From positions 1 to 64,000 of the forward strand of contig NZ_SRII01000015.1 of NCBI RefSeq assembly GCF_004684095.1: a stretch of 64,000 nt of DNA, written 5' to 3'. Under the pieces are notes generated by a model. The model worked only from the letters and a program-made list of their open reading frames with translations. It was not told where the DNA came from and searched no databases. This document shows, piece by piece, positions 37,288 through 44,089 of this stretch. A program made the position numbers and the translations under genes. The first letter of the stretch is position 1. The number at the start of each line of letters is the position of its first letter. The DNA is from Hymenobacter sp. UV11 (GTDB lineage Bacteria > Bacteroidota > Bacteroidia > Cytophagales > Hymenobacteraceae).

Positions 37288-37850
37288 GCTGACAATCCCA
37301 CCGGGCGAATAGGGTTACCCACAATTTCCAACCGTCCGTGCATGGGCGCACCCGCTTCAAAACGGTTGAAGCCGACCAAAAACGACCCTGGCTCGGTGGC
37401 CGCCGTCGGCCGCAGCTCAAACCCCGGCAGCGCGTCAAAATCGGCTTCGCTAAGTGTCATTTGGGCCACAGGCAACACAATGTCCTCGTTGCGACACAGA
37501 CATAGGTGCTGGCTGGCCGCTACGTCGGCCGCCGCCGCAGTAGCGAAGGCCAGATGCAGCTCAGGAGCTAACAGCACACCGCGAACCAGAATAGCGCGGG
37601 GCCGGCTCATAATGCCTTTCTTCTTTTCGTGCGTCCACCCACGTGGCTGCGTCTGCTCCTGTTGCATGCTCAACCCCGTGTAAGTCAGCTTATGCCGCAG
37701 TATCTGCGCTACCCCCAGTTTCTGTCGCATCCCTTCCATAACGGAGGGCGTGAGGAACTGCTGCGAGTAGGTTTCCCCGTCGCGAACAGCTGTCCACGGC
37801 TTGAGGTAGCCGAAGGGGCCGGTATAAGTGACAACGTGAAAATCAGCCAT
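37284..37850 (-). CDS. Cas5 subunit
   Basis: A 188-aa Cas5, which binds the 5' handle of the crRNA. The N-terminus (VVTYTGPFGYLKPWTAVRDG) has the RAMP-fold first strand. Further segments match Cas5 proteins of type I systems (THEKKKGIMSRPRAILVRG, LVGFNRFEAGAPMHG). It begins the cas5-cas3-cas8-cas7-cas4-cas1-cas2 run; cas6 lies 312 bp further upstream. Confidence 0.85.
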   Translation of the reverse strand: MADFHVVTYTGPFGYLKPWTAVRDGETYSQQFLTPSVMEGMRQKLGVAQILRHKLTYTGLSMQQEQTQPRGWTHEKKKGIMSRPRAILVRGVLLAPELHLAFATAAAADVAASQHLCLCRNEDIVLPVAQMTLSEADFDALPGFELRPTAATEPGSFLVGFNRFEAGAPMHGRLEIVGNPIRPVGLSA

Positions 37851-37878
37851 ATCCTTAATTTATTCAGTTGTTTTTCAA

Positions 37879-38106
37879 TATCTTTGCCACATAGCGACGA
37901 CGAAACGCTCACTGTTCACGACGTTGCTATTGCCGATGAATTCCAAGTCCAAGAACTTTACTGCGGCCGGACCGCAGGCTGAGTCGCCGGTTACTTTTGG
38001 CCTCACCCGTAAGGAGGCTTAGGACTAGCTTATCGCTACCCGCCGGCCAGTGAGCAAAGAGGAAGTGTCGCAACGCATGAGAGAGAACGCAGCCAAAAAG
38101 CAGTGA
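37879..38106 (+). pseudogene. Small ORF with two in-frame TAG codons, opposite the cas operon
   Basis: A good -7 box (TATCTTTG, 37879-37886) precedes an ATG at 37936. The frame reads MNSKSKNFTAAGPQ onward for 28 codons, meets TAG, GAC, TAG, then continues in frame with LIATRRPVSKEEVSQRMRE to a TGA at 38104-38106. Joined, it would be a charged 56-codon product. The continued coding character suggests a gene broken by two stop codons rather than chance. It lies on the plus strand in the gap between cas5 and cas6. The family is not recognised. Confidence 0.4.
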
Positions 38107-38120
38107 GTATTTCAATCTGA

Positions 38121-38159
38121 AGTTCTGAAAATGTCGCCCGTCGCGGCTTTTTCAGAACT
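38121..38159 (-). terminator. Stem-loop after cas6
   Basis: AGTTCTGAAAA (38121-38131) is exactly complementary to TTTTCAGAACT (38149-38159). It lies 3 bp beyond the cas6 stop on the minus strand and just after the small broken ORF on the plus strand, so it could end both transcripts. If it terminates cas6 transcripts, cas5 onward needs its own promoter. Confidence 0.65.
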
Positions 38160-38162
38160 ACG

Positions 38163-38831
38163 CTACACCAGCGCCCCGCACCCAATGCCCGTCGAGTGGC
38201 CTACCCCCACTTCCCAGGCAAACTGAATCTGTTCGGCGCTGCCGCTCACCAGCACCGGGCAGATGCTGCCGCGGCACTGCACCTGCTTGTAGCGGAAGAG
38301 TTTGCTTTTGGCCGAAGCAATAAACGCTGGGTCGAAGCGCACGGCGGCCCCGGCATCAGCCAGCCCAGCCTGGCGGAGCTTGTGGCGCAGGGTGACGGTG
38401 AGCAGCTCGTCGGCCAGCTCGTGACCGGGCAGCAGGTGGTCAGCGGGCTTGCCTTTTTCTACTTCGTGCTGGATGAACACGGGGCTGGCCACACGGAAGG
38501 GCTGCTCGCCGGCGGCAAACTCGGGGGCTCGTTGCAGGCGCACGTCACGCACCGTTAGCCCCAGGTCTAGAATTGGGGCCCGCACCACGCCACCTACCAA
38601 TTCGTGAATCAGCGCTTCATCAGGGGCAGAAATAAACCAACTGGCTCCTTCCGCGAAGCGGATGCCATTACGCCCGGCCCGGCCGCCATGCAGCCAGCCA
38701 TACGAATAAAGCGACAAGCCCGCGTGTAAGGCTTCATTGTGCCCTGCCCAGCGATGAAAAGCGCTTTTCAATGCAGGCAAATAGTCAAAAGGAACCGCCT
38801 GAGGGGCGTCGAGATACAGGTGCAGTCGCAA
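38163..38831 (-). CDS. Cas6 crRNA-processing endoribonuclease
   Basis: A 222-aa Cas6. The N-terminus MRLHLYLDAPQAVPFDYLPAL forms the first ferredoxin strand, a His-rich early segment (FHRWAGHNEALHAG) may hold the catalytic His, and the C-terminal Gly-rich loop GVGHSTGIGCGAL is the family hallmark. It cuts the long precursor within each repeat, leaving the handle predicted from the repeat end. It is separated from cas5 by 312 bp and a hairpin, so it may be transcribed separately. Confidence 0.92.
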   Translation of the reverse strand: MRLHLYLDAPQAVPFDYLPALKSAFHRWAGHNEALHAGLSLYSYGWLHGGRAGRNGIRFAEGASWFISAPDEALIHELVGGVVRAPILDLGLTVRDVRLQRAPEFAAGEQPFRVASPVFIQHEVEKGKPADHLLPGHELADELLTVTLRHKLRQAGLADAGAAVRFDPAFIASAKSKLFRYKQVQCRGSICPVLVSGSAEQIQFAWEVGVGHSTGIGCGALV

Positions 38832-39082
38832 GGCAGGCAGCTAAATACAATAGGAAATCAAACGAGGCGCTTTGCCAATTATGTTAGCGCAAGGTAGCAG
38901 CTAATTCTTTAGATTTCCTATGAGTAGGCCGTAAAATATGTTGCCTCAGCTTCAAACGATGTCAATTGACCAGTATTTAGCCTGACGTAGCTGCTAGTGC
39001 TGGCTAACTCGGAGGAGAGGGTGGGGCTCAGGGGCGTTTCACCTGACAATCCCTAGTGGAGTTCCTTTTCCTTCGGCTGTTC

Positions 39083-39121
39083 GCCCCCAATGCTCGCACT
39101 GCTGGTGCGAGCATTGGGGGC
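39083..39121. terminator. 17-bp perfect hairpin
   Basis: The 17-nt arm GCCCCCAATGCTCGCAC (39083-39099) pairs perfectly with 39105-39121 around a 5-nt loop, in a gene-free region left of the MITE-like element. It has no adjacent gene end and no T-run; it may be a terminator or a REP-like unit. Confidence 0.5.
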
Positions 39122-39163
39122 AGCTTCCGGGTGACCATTCTGAAGAAAAATCAGTTGTTCCTG

Positions 39164-39421
39164 GTTCAGGGGTTCTCGTTACAACGGGGCGTAAAATTAC
39201 GGTAAGCTCCAAAACGTTGGCTGTCAACGCAATTTGCGGCCATCTCATTAAACGCTCGTTTTACGAGGCGGGCGAACACCCGCTAAAAACTAGCCTTTGT
39301 TACCCGGTTACGTGCCTTTTATAACCGTCTCACGAATCAATGTGTCACTCTGCAGCTGCCTCGTGAAATAATGGGACCCTTACCGTAATTTCTCGCCCCG
39401 TTGTAACGAGAACCCCGTTCA
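39164..39421. mobile_element. MITE-like non-coding element, 248 bp plus 5-bp target duplication
   Basis: Two 38-bp terminal inverted repeats (39169-39206 and 39379-39416) start GGGGTTCTCGTTACAACGG and differ at only two positions. Both are flanked by the direct repeat GTTCA (39164-39168 and 39417-39421). The 172-bp interior has no coding frame. This is the structure of a transposase-less element mobilised by a related IS elsewhere. I do not recognise the IS family from the ends. Confidence 0.88.
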
Positions 39422-39507
39422 GCCCACTGGTACTTCTAAACGGAGGATGCGCTAGCCTCCTATCTCCGGACGCAGGCTGGTCAAAACACGCTGACGGCGC
39501 CGCACGA

Positions 39508-40494
39508 TTAGTTGTCAAACGCCTCTAAGCGCGTGGCAATCCGCTGCATCGTTTCTACAATGAGGGGAAATGCGGGCGCGGGCGAATGAAGCAGCCCCGG
39601 TAGGTCCCGCTCATAAGCTTGGCGCGCCTGCTGCAGATTAGCGGCCGCGTCGCGATAGGCCCAGCAGGTGCTCAGCGGCAACGTCTTCCATTCCCTGGTC
39701 GGCCCTTTCACCCCCGCCAGCGCGTCGTCGGCCTGCACCGCCCGCAATAGCGTAAATAACTCATCATTTTCTAACAGGGCTGCTACCTCAGGGTGCGCTA
39801 CCAAGTGGTGCAGGTCATAGAGGTGACGCACCTTGCTCGCTACCTCCACCGCGGGGTCCGGCTGGTAAGAGGCGCGCACGAGGGCCATAATTTTTTCGGC
39901 AAAGGTTCGCCCCACGCTAAGAATATTAAAGTCAAAGGGTTGTAACCCAAATTCTGCTACTTCCCCTCCCAATCCCTGCTGCGCAAATACTTCGCCGATA
40001 TAGGAGACGAGTGGCAGCCGCACCACGGGGTGCGGCTGCCCAAAGGCCGTAATTTCCAGTAGAATATCCTCCGTCACATCCGCTGTGGTTTGCTTAAACA
40101 GCTGGGGGTAGCGATGATGCACGCGCCGAATCTGGCCCCGCTTACCAGTGCCGGGTACCTCCGGCAGGGCCTGCGCCGTGCCCCCGGCGACCGCTGCCTG
40201 ATGCACGTCGCGGAGCAGGCTTTTAACCGCCGAGGGCGTACGGCCAGCTAACAGCACGGCCAGGTCGACGTCCTCCGAAAAGCGGTCCACCAGGCGGTAC
40301 GCCTTGGAAAGCGAGGTGCCCCCCTTGAACACGACCTGCGAGGCGAGGGCGGAATCGGCCAGATTGCGCAACACCCAGGTGACCCAATAGTCTTTTTCAA
40401 TCAGGCTCTGGCTAAGTCCCCGCGCCGTGGCGGTGAGCAGGATGGCGCTCCGAAACAGGTCCGGGGTGCCGTGTAAGGTCATCGGATTCGCCAC
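39508..40494 (-). CDS. AbiEii/AbiGii-type nucleotidyltransferase toxin
   Basis: A 328-aa nucleotidyltransferase-fold toxin of the AbiE phage-defence family. KGGTSLSKAYRLVDRFSEDVDLAV holds the GS-type turn and catalytic acidic pair; SVGRTFAEKIMALV and HLYDLHHL are conserved helices. AbiEii toxins block growth by modifying RNA with nucleotides when the antitoxin is overcome. Its start overlaps the antitoxin gene by 16 nt, so the two are translationally linked. Confidence 0.9.
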   Translation of the reverse strand: MANPMTLHGTPDLFRSAILLTATARGLSQSLIEKDYWVTWVLRNLADSALASQVVFKGGTSLSKAYRLVDRFSEDVDLAVLLAGRTPSAVKSLLRDVHQAAVAGGTAQALPEVPGTGKRGQIRRVHHRYPQLFKQTTADVTEDILLEITAFGQPHPVVRLPLVSYIGEVFAQQGLGGEVAEFGLQPFDFNILSVGRTFAEKIMALVRASYQPDPAVEVASKVRHLYDLHHLVAHPEVAALLENDELFTLLRAVQADDALAGVKGPTREWKTLPLSTCWAYRDAAANLQQARQAYERDLPGLLHSPAPAFPLIVETMQRIATRLEAFDN

Positions 40495-41222
40495 TGGTCA
40501 CGATTAGGTAAGGCCGCGGCCGATAAGCCGAGGCGGTAACTGGTTAAGGGATTGAGCGACTCCTGTAGCCGCCGGGATAATGGCAGTTCCTCCAACTGTT
40601 CCAGCAACGCGCCGAGCAGGGCCCGCGTACCCGGACTGTACGTCAGCGCGAGCTGCACCAACTGTGCCTTGTCAGCGGCAACCAAGGCCTGGATGCGGGC
40701 GCGCAGGAGCCCGACTACTTTGGCTGGCATCGTCGCGGGTATGCGCTTGATGCGTCGCAGCGCGTCGAGCAACTGGCGCATTTCCACCTCCTCCCCATCG
40801 GCCGCCCCCACGTTGCGCACGTAGCGCAAGCGTAGGGTGCCGAGCTGCCGTGGGGGCTTCGGCCAGGGCGTGGCAATTTCGATAACCCGCGGTACCTGCG
40901 TCGTCAGGCCCAGCCGATTGAACGCCACCGCCCCGGTTGGGTACTCCAGCCGGCCGGTAGCATCGCGCTGCAGAACGGAGGCCAGAAGTTGTTGCTCCGA
41001 GGCAGGTACGGGGCCAAAACGACTTTGGGGCACCACCCGATACCGTCCCTTCGCTACCCGCTGAACTTGGTCAGTTTTGGTTAGGCGATTCAGGGCCGAA
41101 GCAACCGCTAACGGCGTCAAGCCTAATGCTTCCAGTTCCGCCACGCGGACGACTTGGCCAGGCGTCTGCTTCAGACGCTGCAACACCTGCTGCTGCGTTG
41201 GGGAAGTCCGAAAGCGTGCCAT
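40479..41222 (-). CDS. AbiEi-type antitoxin/repressor (DUF6088-like)
   Basis: A 247-aa protein starting at ATG 41222 (MARFRTSPTQQQVLQRL). The N-terminal winged helix (VRVAELEALGLTPLAVASALNRL, VQRVAKGRYRVV) is a DNA-binding domain; the C-terminal helices would hold the antitoxin function. AbiEi-type proteins repress their own promoter by binding inverted repeats, and a 44-bp palindrome lies 40 bp upstream of the start. The longer frame to 41366 runs back through that palindrome and is rejected. Confidence 0.88.
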   Translation of the reverse strand: MARFRTSPTQQQVLQRLKQTPGQVVRVAELEALGLTPLAVASALNRLTKTDQVQRVAKGRYRVVPQSRFGPVPASEQQLLASVLQRDATGRLEYPTGAVAFNRLGLTTQVPRVIEIATPWPKPPRQLGTLRLRYVRNVGAADGEEVEMRQLLDALRRIKRIPATMPAKVVGLLRARIQALVAADKAQLVQLALTYSPGTRALLGALLEQLEELPLSRRLQESLNPLTSYRLGLSAAALPNRDQWRIR

Positions 41223-41244
41223 AGTAGAAGCGATAAGTAATTCG

Positions 41245-41305
41245 CAAAGATAAGCCAAGCTAGTTAAACGCAAAGTTTTTAAGCTTAAAAACTTTGCGTT
41301 TAACT
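41245..41305 (-). promoter_or_regulatory. AbiE promoter overlapped by a 44-bp palindrome
   Basis: On the minus strand TATCTTTG (41245-41252) matches the -7 box, and TTTG (41271-41274) lies 18 bp upstream as the -33 box. The -33 box is inside a perfect 44-bp palindrome (41262-41305; half-site AGTTAAACGCAAAG), placed to block transcription when bound. The antitoxin start is 23 bp downstream of the -7 box. Confidence 0.78.
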
Positions 41306-41356
41306 CCGATAGAAGCAGGTGCCTCCAGTTGCCCGTCATCAGGTTGGTGGCTGCTA

Positions 41357-41474
41357 AAGGGCTCACGATGGGCTCAGTCAGAAGTTTCTTAACAGCATAA
41401 AAGCGCGTTTGTAGTCCGTAAGTAGAGTTTTTTGTTGCTTACGGCTAGGCTATGAAGGGTTCACTATGGGCTCA
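41357..41474. repeat. Two imperfect 20-bp direct repeats
   Basis: AAGGGCTCACGATGGGCTCA (41357-41376) and AAGGGTTCACTATGGGCTCA (41455-41474) match at 18 of 20 positions, 98 bp apart. They lie between the AbiE operon and the end of a serine recombinase gene and could be recombinase subsites (inference). Confidence 0.45.
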
Positions 41475-41545
41475 ACACGACTAGTAAGAAGCTAAAAGCT
41501 CTGCTAAGCAGCGTGGTAAGCACGAGTGAGGTAAAATCGTCTTTG

Positions 41546-42136
41546 TCAATCTTTGGGTAGGACATATTTGGCTACAGTGCTGGCTGATAGACCGAGTCTT
41601 TTACTGATGGCATAATTGGAAAGCCCACACCTCTTTAGTTCACGTATTTGCTCGACAACGATAGCACTTTTTGCGGGCGGGCCTATTTGTGCACCCTCTG
41701 CCCTACGCCGAGCCATCCCGGCCTTCGTACGCTCACTTAGGCGCACGCGCTCCTGTTTAGCCAGCGTAGCTAGAATGGAGATAATAGCTTCTTGAAAGAG
41801 CCCGACCGAATCCAGATACTGCTCCGTGAGTGACTTGTAGCCCACTCCCCAGCCTTGCAGTTGATTCAAATACTGTAGGGTGGGCAATGCTCCCTCCCGG
41901 CTGAAGCGGTCCAAGCTCCAGAACAGCACCATATCAAAACGCCGCAGGTGGGCATCGGCAAACAGGGCCTGAAACTCGGAGCGCTTGCCCGTCCCGCCCG
42001 ACTCCTGTTCCACGTATACTTTGTAGACAGTATAGCCGTGGGCCTGGGCAAAGCGCCGCAGTTCGGGCAGCTGGTTTTCGGTGCTTTGACCTTTATCCTT
42101 GGTCGAGACACGAGCGTAGAGGGCGACTATTGTCAT
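41546..42136 (-). CDS. Serine recombinase (resolvase/invertase type)
   Basis: A 196-aa recombinase closely resembling the one at 3010-3591. It has catalytic Ser in YARVSTKDKGQSTENQ, LDRFSREGALPTLQYL, ERVRLSERTKAGMARRR and a C-terminal helix-turn-helix (LSNYAISKRLGLSASTVAKY). ATG 42136 (MTIVALYARVST) is preferred over 42154. The 11-mer TCCAATAAGGG occurs twice just upstream (42150 and 42221), candidates for its binding sites. Confidence 0.9.
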   Translation of the reverse strand: MTIVALYARVSTKDKGQSTENQLPELRRFAQAHGYTVYKVYVEQESGGTGKRSEFQALFADAHLRRFDMVLFWSLDRFSREGALPTLQYLNQLQGWGVGYKSLTEQYLDSVGLFQEAIISILATLAKQERVRLSERTKAGMARRRAEGAQIGPPAKSAIVVEQIRELKRCGLSNYAISKRLGLSASTVAKYVLPKD

Positions 42137-42234
42137 GCCCTGAAGGTACTCCAATAAGGGTCAGCGAGAAACGCCTGAAAAAAGTGCCTCCACACGCCGG
42201 AATCGCCCTTAATAAAACCATCCAATAAGGGCCC

Positions 42235-42383
42235 GTGGCTGTTGCAGAACGCGCTAGGCAACTCAAAAACATCTGGACTAGCTCCTAAGTAGAAGTAAAA
42301 GGCTCGTTTGATAGCCTTACCAGCTTAGTTCAGCCCGGAGAACCGTTGCTCAGAGGAGGTCGGCCGAGTTCTGCAACAGCCAC
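42235..42383. mobile_element. 149-bp element with 16-bp perfect inverted ends
   Basis: GTGGCTGTTGCAGAAC (42235-42250) and its exact complement (42368-42383) bound a 117-bp non-coding interior. No target duplication is visible. Ends of this GGCTGTTGCA type are seen on several IS families, so this may be a MITE or a deleted IS. Its right end lies just before the ECF sigma promoter. Confidence 0.6.
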
Positions 42384-42388
42384 TACCC

Positions 42389-42420
42389 TTGCAACATCAT
42401 TCTGACTGGCCGGTCTCATG
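42389..42420 (+). promoter_or_regulatory. Predicted ECF promoter of the sigma gene
   Basis: TTGCAAC (42389-42395), 17 bp, then GTCTCATG (from 42413). The same two boxes with the same 17-bp spacing stand before the gene at 43536. The AAC core of the -35 and the GTCTC -10 fit ECF-type promoters. The sigma start codon at 42426 is so near that the transcript would have almost no leader. Confidence 0.72.
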
Positions 42421-42425
42421 CCTTG

Positions 42426-43040
42426 ATGCGCAACCTGCCCACCTCCCTCGCGACCGACCAGCAACTGGTGGCACAGGTGCTGGGCGGCAGTACGGCAGCG
42501 TTTGGGCACCTCGTGCAGCGCACGGAAGGGCTGGTCACGCAATTGGTATTCAAGATGATTCGGCACCCAGCCGACCGCCCGGATGTCGCGCAGGACGTGT
42601 ACCTGAAGGTATTCAAGAATTTAGCCGGCTTTAAGTTTCAGGCCAAACTCTCCACCTGGGTCGGCCAAATCACCTACAACACCTGCCTGCACTACCTAGA
42701 AAAAAAGCAGTTGGTGCTGGTGGACCCCTCGGAACCAGCGCCGGACGACGCGGTGGCGGCAGGCCGCCGGCCCCTACCCCCCCTAGTAGCCGGCCCCGAC
42801 TCTGACCCCGAAGCAGCTTTGTTCGGCCAGGACCTGGCCGGGGTTTTAAGTGCGGCCATTGAGCAGCTGCCCCCACTCTACCGCACCTTAATTGGCTTAT
42901 ATCACCAGCAGGAACTGAGCTACGAGGAAATCGCCCAGATAACCTCCCTGCCGGACGGCACGGTGAAGAACTATCTCTTTCGGGCGCGCAAACTACTGAA
43001 GCAACATCTATTAACCACCTATCAACGCGACGATTTATGA
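42426..43040 (+). CDS. ECF-type RNA polymerase sigma factor
   Basis: A 204-aa sigma-70-family factor. Region 2 (AFGHLVQRTEGLVTQLVF, DVAQDVYLKVFKNLAGF, KLSTWVGQITYNTCLHYL) and region 4 (LPPLYRTLIGLYHQQELSYE, LPDGTVKNYLFRARKLL) are both clear, joined by an acidic Pro-rich linker. It directs polymerase to promoters such as the shared motif at 42389 and 43482, so it is probably autoregulated. Its stop overlaps the anti-sigma start by 4 nt. Confidence 0.93.
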   Translation: MRNLPTSLATDQQLVAQVLGGSTAAFGHLVQRTEGLVTQLVFKMIRHPADRPDVAQDVYLKVFKNLAGFKFQAKLSTWVGQITYNTCLHYLEKKQLVLVDPSEPAPDDAVAAGRRPLPPLVAGPDSDPEAALFGQDLAGVLSAAIEQLPPLYRTLIGLYHQQELSYEEIAQITSLPDGTVKNYLFRARKLLKQHLLTTYQRDDL

Positions 43041-43477
43041 TTGGGCTCCACCTCTCCGAGCGCGTCCTCCAGGAGGCCGCCGAACCTACCGCGCAACTGC
43101 CGGCTGCCGAGGCAGCCCATCTGCACGGCTGCCGCCTGTGCCAGGGCCGGGTCGCTACCTACCAGCAACTGACCACGGCCGTGGCCAATCTCCCGCCGCC
43201 GGCGTTTGCGTTTGATCTGGCGGCGGCTGTCCTAGCCCAGCTACCCCGGCCGAAACCGGCTTTCCCCTGGGTGCTCGTGCTGGCGGCGGCTCCCGTGCTG
43301 GGGGTAGTCGCCACGTTTCTGGTGCTATTTGGCGGTGTACTGGCGCAAGCGTTTCAGGGCTTATTCACGCTGCTGGGGGCCGGGCTGGTGGCGGTGGCCA
43401 GCTTGCTAGTGGCCGGGCAGGGCCTGGAGCTGCTGGTCCAGCACCGCCGGCAACTGCGCCTACTTACTTTTTCCTAA
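43037..43477 (+). CDS. Anti-sigma factor with zinc-binding motif
   Basis: A 146-aa membrane protein. The N-terminal cytoplasmic part has AAHLHGCRLCQGR, which fits the His-x3-Cys-x2-Cys zinc motif of anti-sigma domains. Two hydrophobic segments follow (VLVLAAAPVLGVVATFLVLF and LLGAGLVAVASLLVAG). It should hold the adjacent sigma factor inactive at the inner membrane until a signal releases it. Translation is coupled to the sigma gene. Confidence 0.8.
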   Translation: MIGLHLSERVLQEAAEPTAQLPAAEAAHLHGCRLCQGRVATYQQLTTAVANLPPPAFAFDLAAAVLAQLPRPKPAFPWVLVLAAAPVLGVVATFLVLFGGVLAQAFQGLFTLLGAGLVAVASLLVAGQGLELLVQHRRQLRLLTFS

Positions 43478-43481
43478 TTTT

Positions 43482-43514
43482 TTGCAACACGACGGGCAGT
43501 GGCCGGTCTCATGC
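43482..43514 (+). promoter_or_regulatory. Second copy of the ECF promoter motif
   Basis: TTGCAAC (43482-43488), 17 bp, then GTCTCATGC (from 43506), identical in both boxes and spacing to the motif before the sigma gene; even the bases preceding the -10 (TGGCCG) agree. It would drive the small membrane protein gene and possibly the outer-membrane barrel behind it. Confidence 0.72.
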
Positions 43515-43535
43515 ACTATTACCCCCGCCCGCCAT

Positions 43536-43967
43536 ATGAAAAGGTCTTTGCTGCTCCTGCTTTGCTGCCTGACTACCTGGGGTGCTTCAGCACAAAGCGC
43601 CCTGGTGCCCGCCCTTGATGCGAACACCCTGGAAATAGCCCGGCGGGTCGTTTTTCCGGCCTTCGCGCTGTTTCTGCTCGGCTACTTCGTGCTGGCCGCT
43701 ATCAGAATGGTCTTGAACTACTTGTTGAAGCGGCAGATACTAGCGTCGGTCGTTTCGGAAAGCGTGGTCGAGCGCCTGCTGCCCGGTCCGCAGAGCGAGC
43801 AGAATCAGGTGGTGAAGTGGGTCGCGCTCCTCCTGAGCACGGGGGCGGGGCTCACGGCCTGTAGCTTATACCTGCCCCTGGGGCTGCATTCCGTTATCAT
43901 CTTGATTTTCAGCACGGCCCTCGGCTTTTTGGCCTATTACCTCTTCCTGCGTCAGCAAGTGAAGTAG
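43536..43967 (+). CDS. Small exported membrane protein, sigma-regulon member
   Basis: A 143-aa protein starting at ATG 43536, behind the shared ECF promoter. It has a signal-like N-terminus (MKRSLLLLLCCLTTWGASAQ), one membrane helix around residues 40-58 (FPAFALFLLGYFVLAAIRMV) and two more at the C-terminus. The family is not recognised. It is separated from the outer-membrane protein gene by 122 bp and is probably a target of the adjacent sigma factor. Confidence 0.7.
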   Translation: MKRSLLLLLCCLTTWGASAQSALVPALDANTLEIARRVVFPAFALFLLGYFVLAAIRMVLNYLLKRQILASVVSESVVERLLPGPQSEQNQVVKWVALLLSTGAGLTACSLYLPLGLHSVIILIFSTALGFLAYYLFLRQQVK

Positions 43968-44089
43968 TCCCGCGCCCTGCTTTTGCCTTGCCCCCCCGGC
44001 AACTCGCGGCATCCTCGGCCGCCAGGGTAGCTATGGCCGGAAGACGCCAAAACGCCGCCCACTTTTTCATCGATTTTCTCCTTCTCCCC

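Noticed and set aside
38108..38122. CRISPR-repeat-like ATTTCAATCTGAAG near cas6
   Set aside because: It matches only the two ends of the repeat with the middle missing and lies beside an unrelated hairpin; likely chance.
39039..39248. 69-codon minus-strand frame near the hairpin
   Set aside because: Runs through the hairpin and into the MITE end; no protein-like features.
43988..44089. Upstream start for the outer-membrane barrel protein
   Set aside because: Adds 34 charged residues before an already internal signal segment; ATG 44090 is closer to the export signal.
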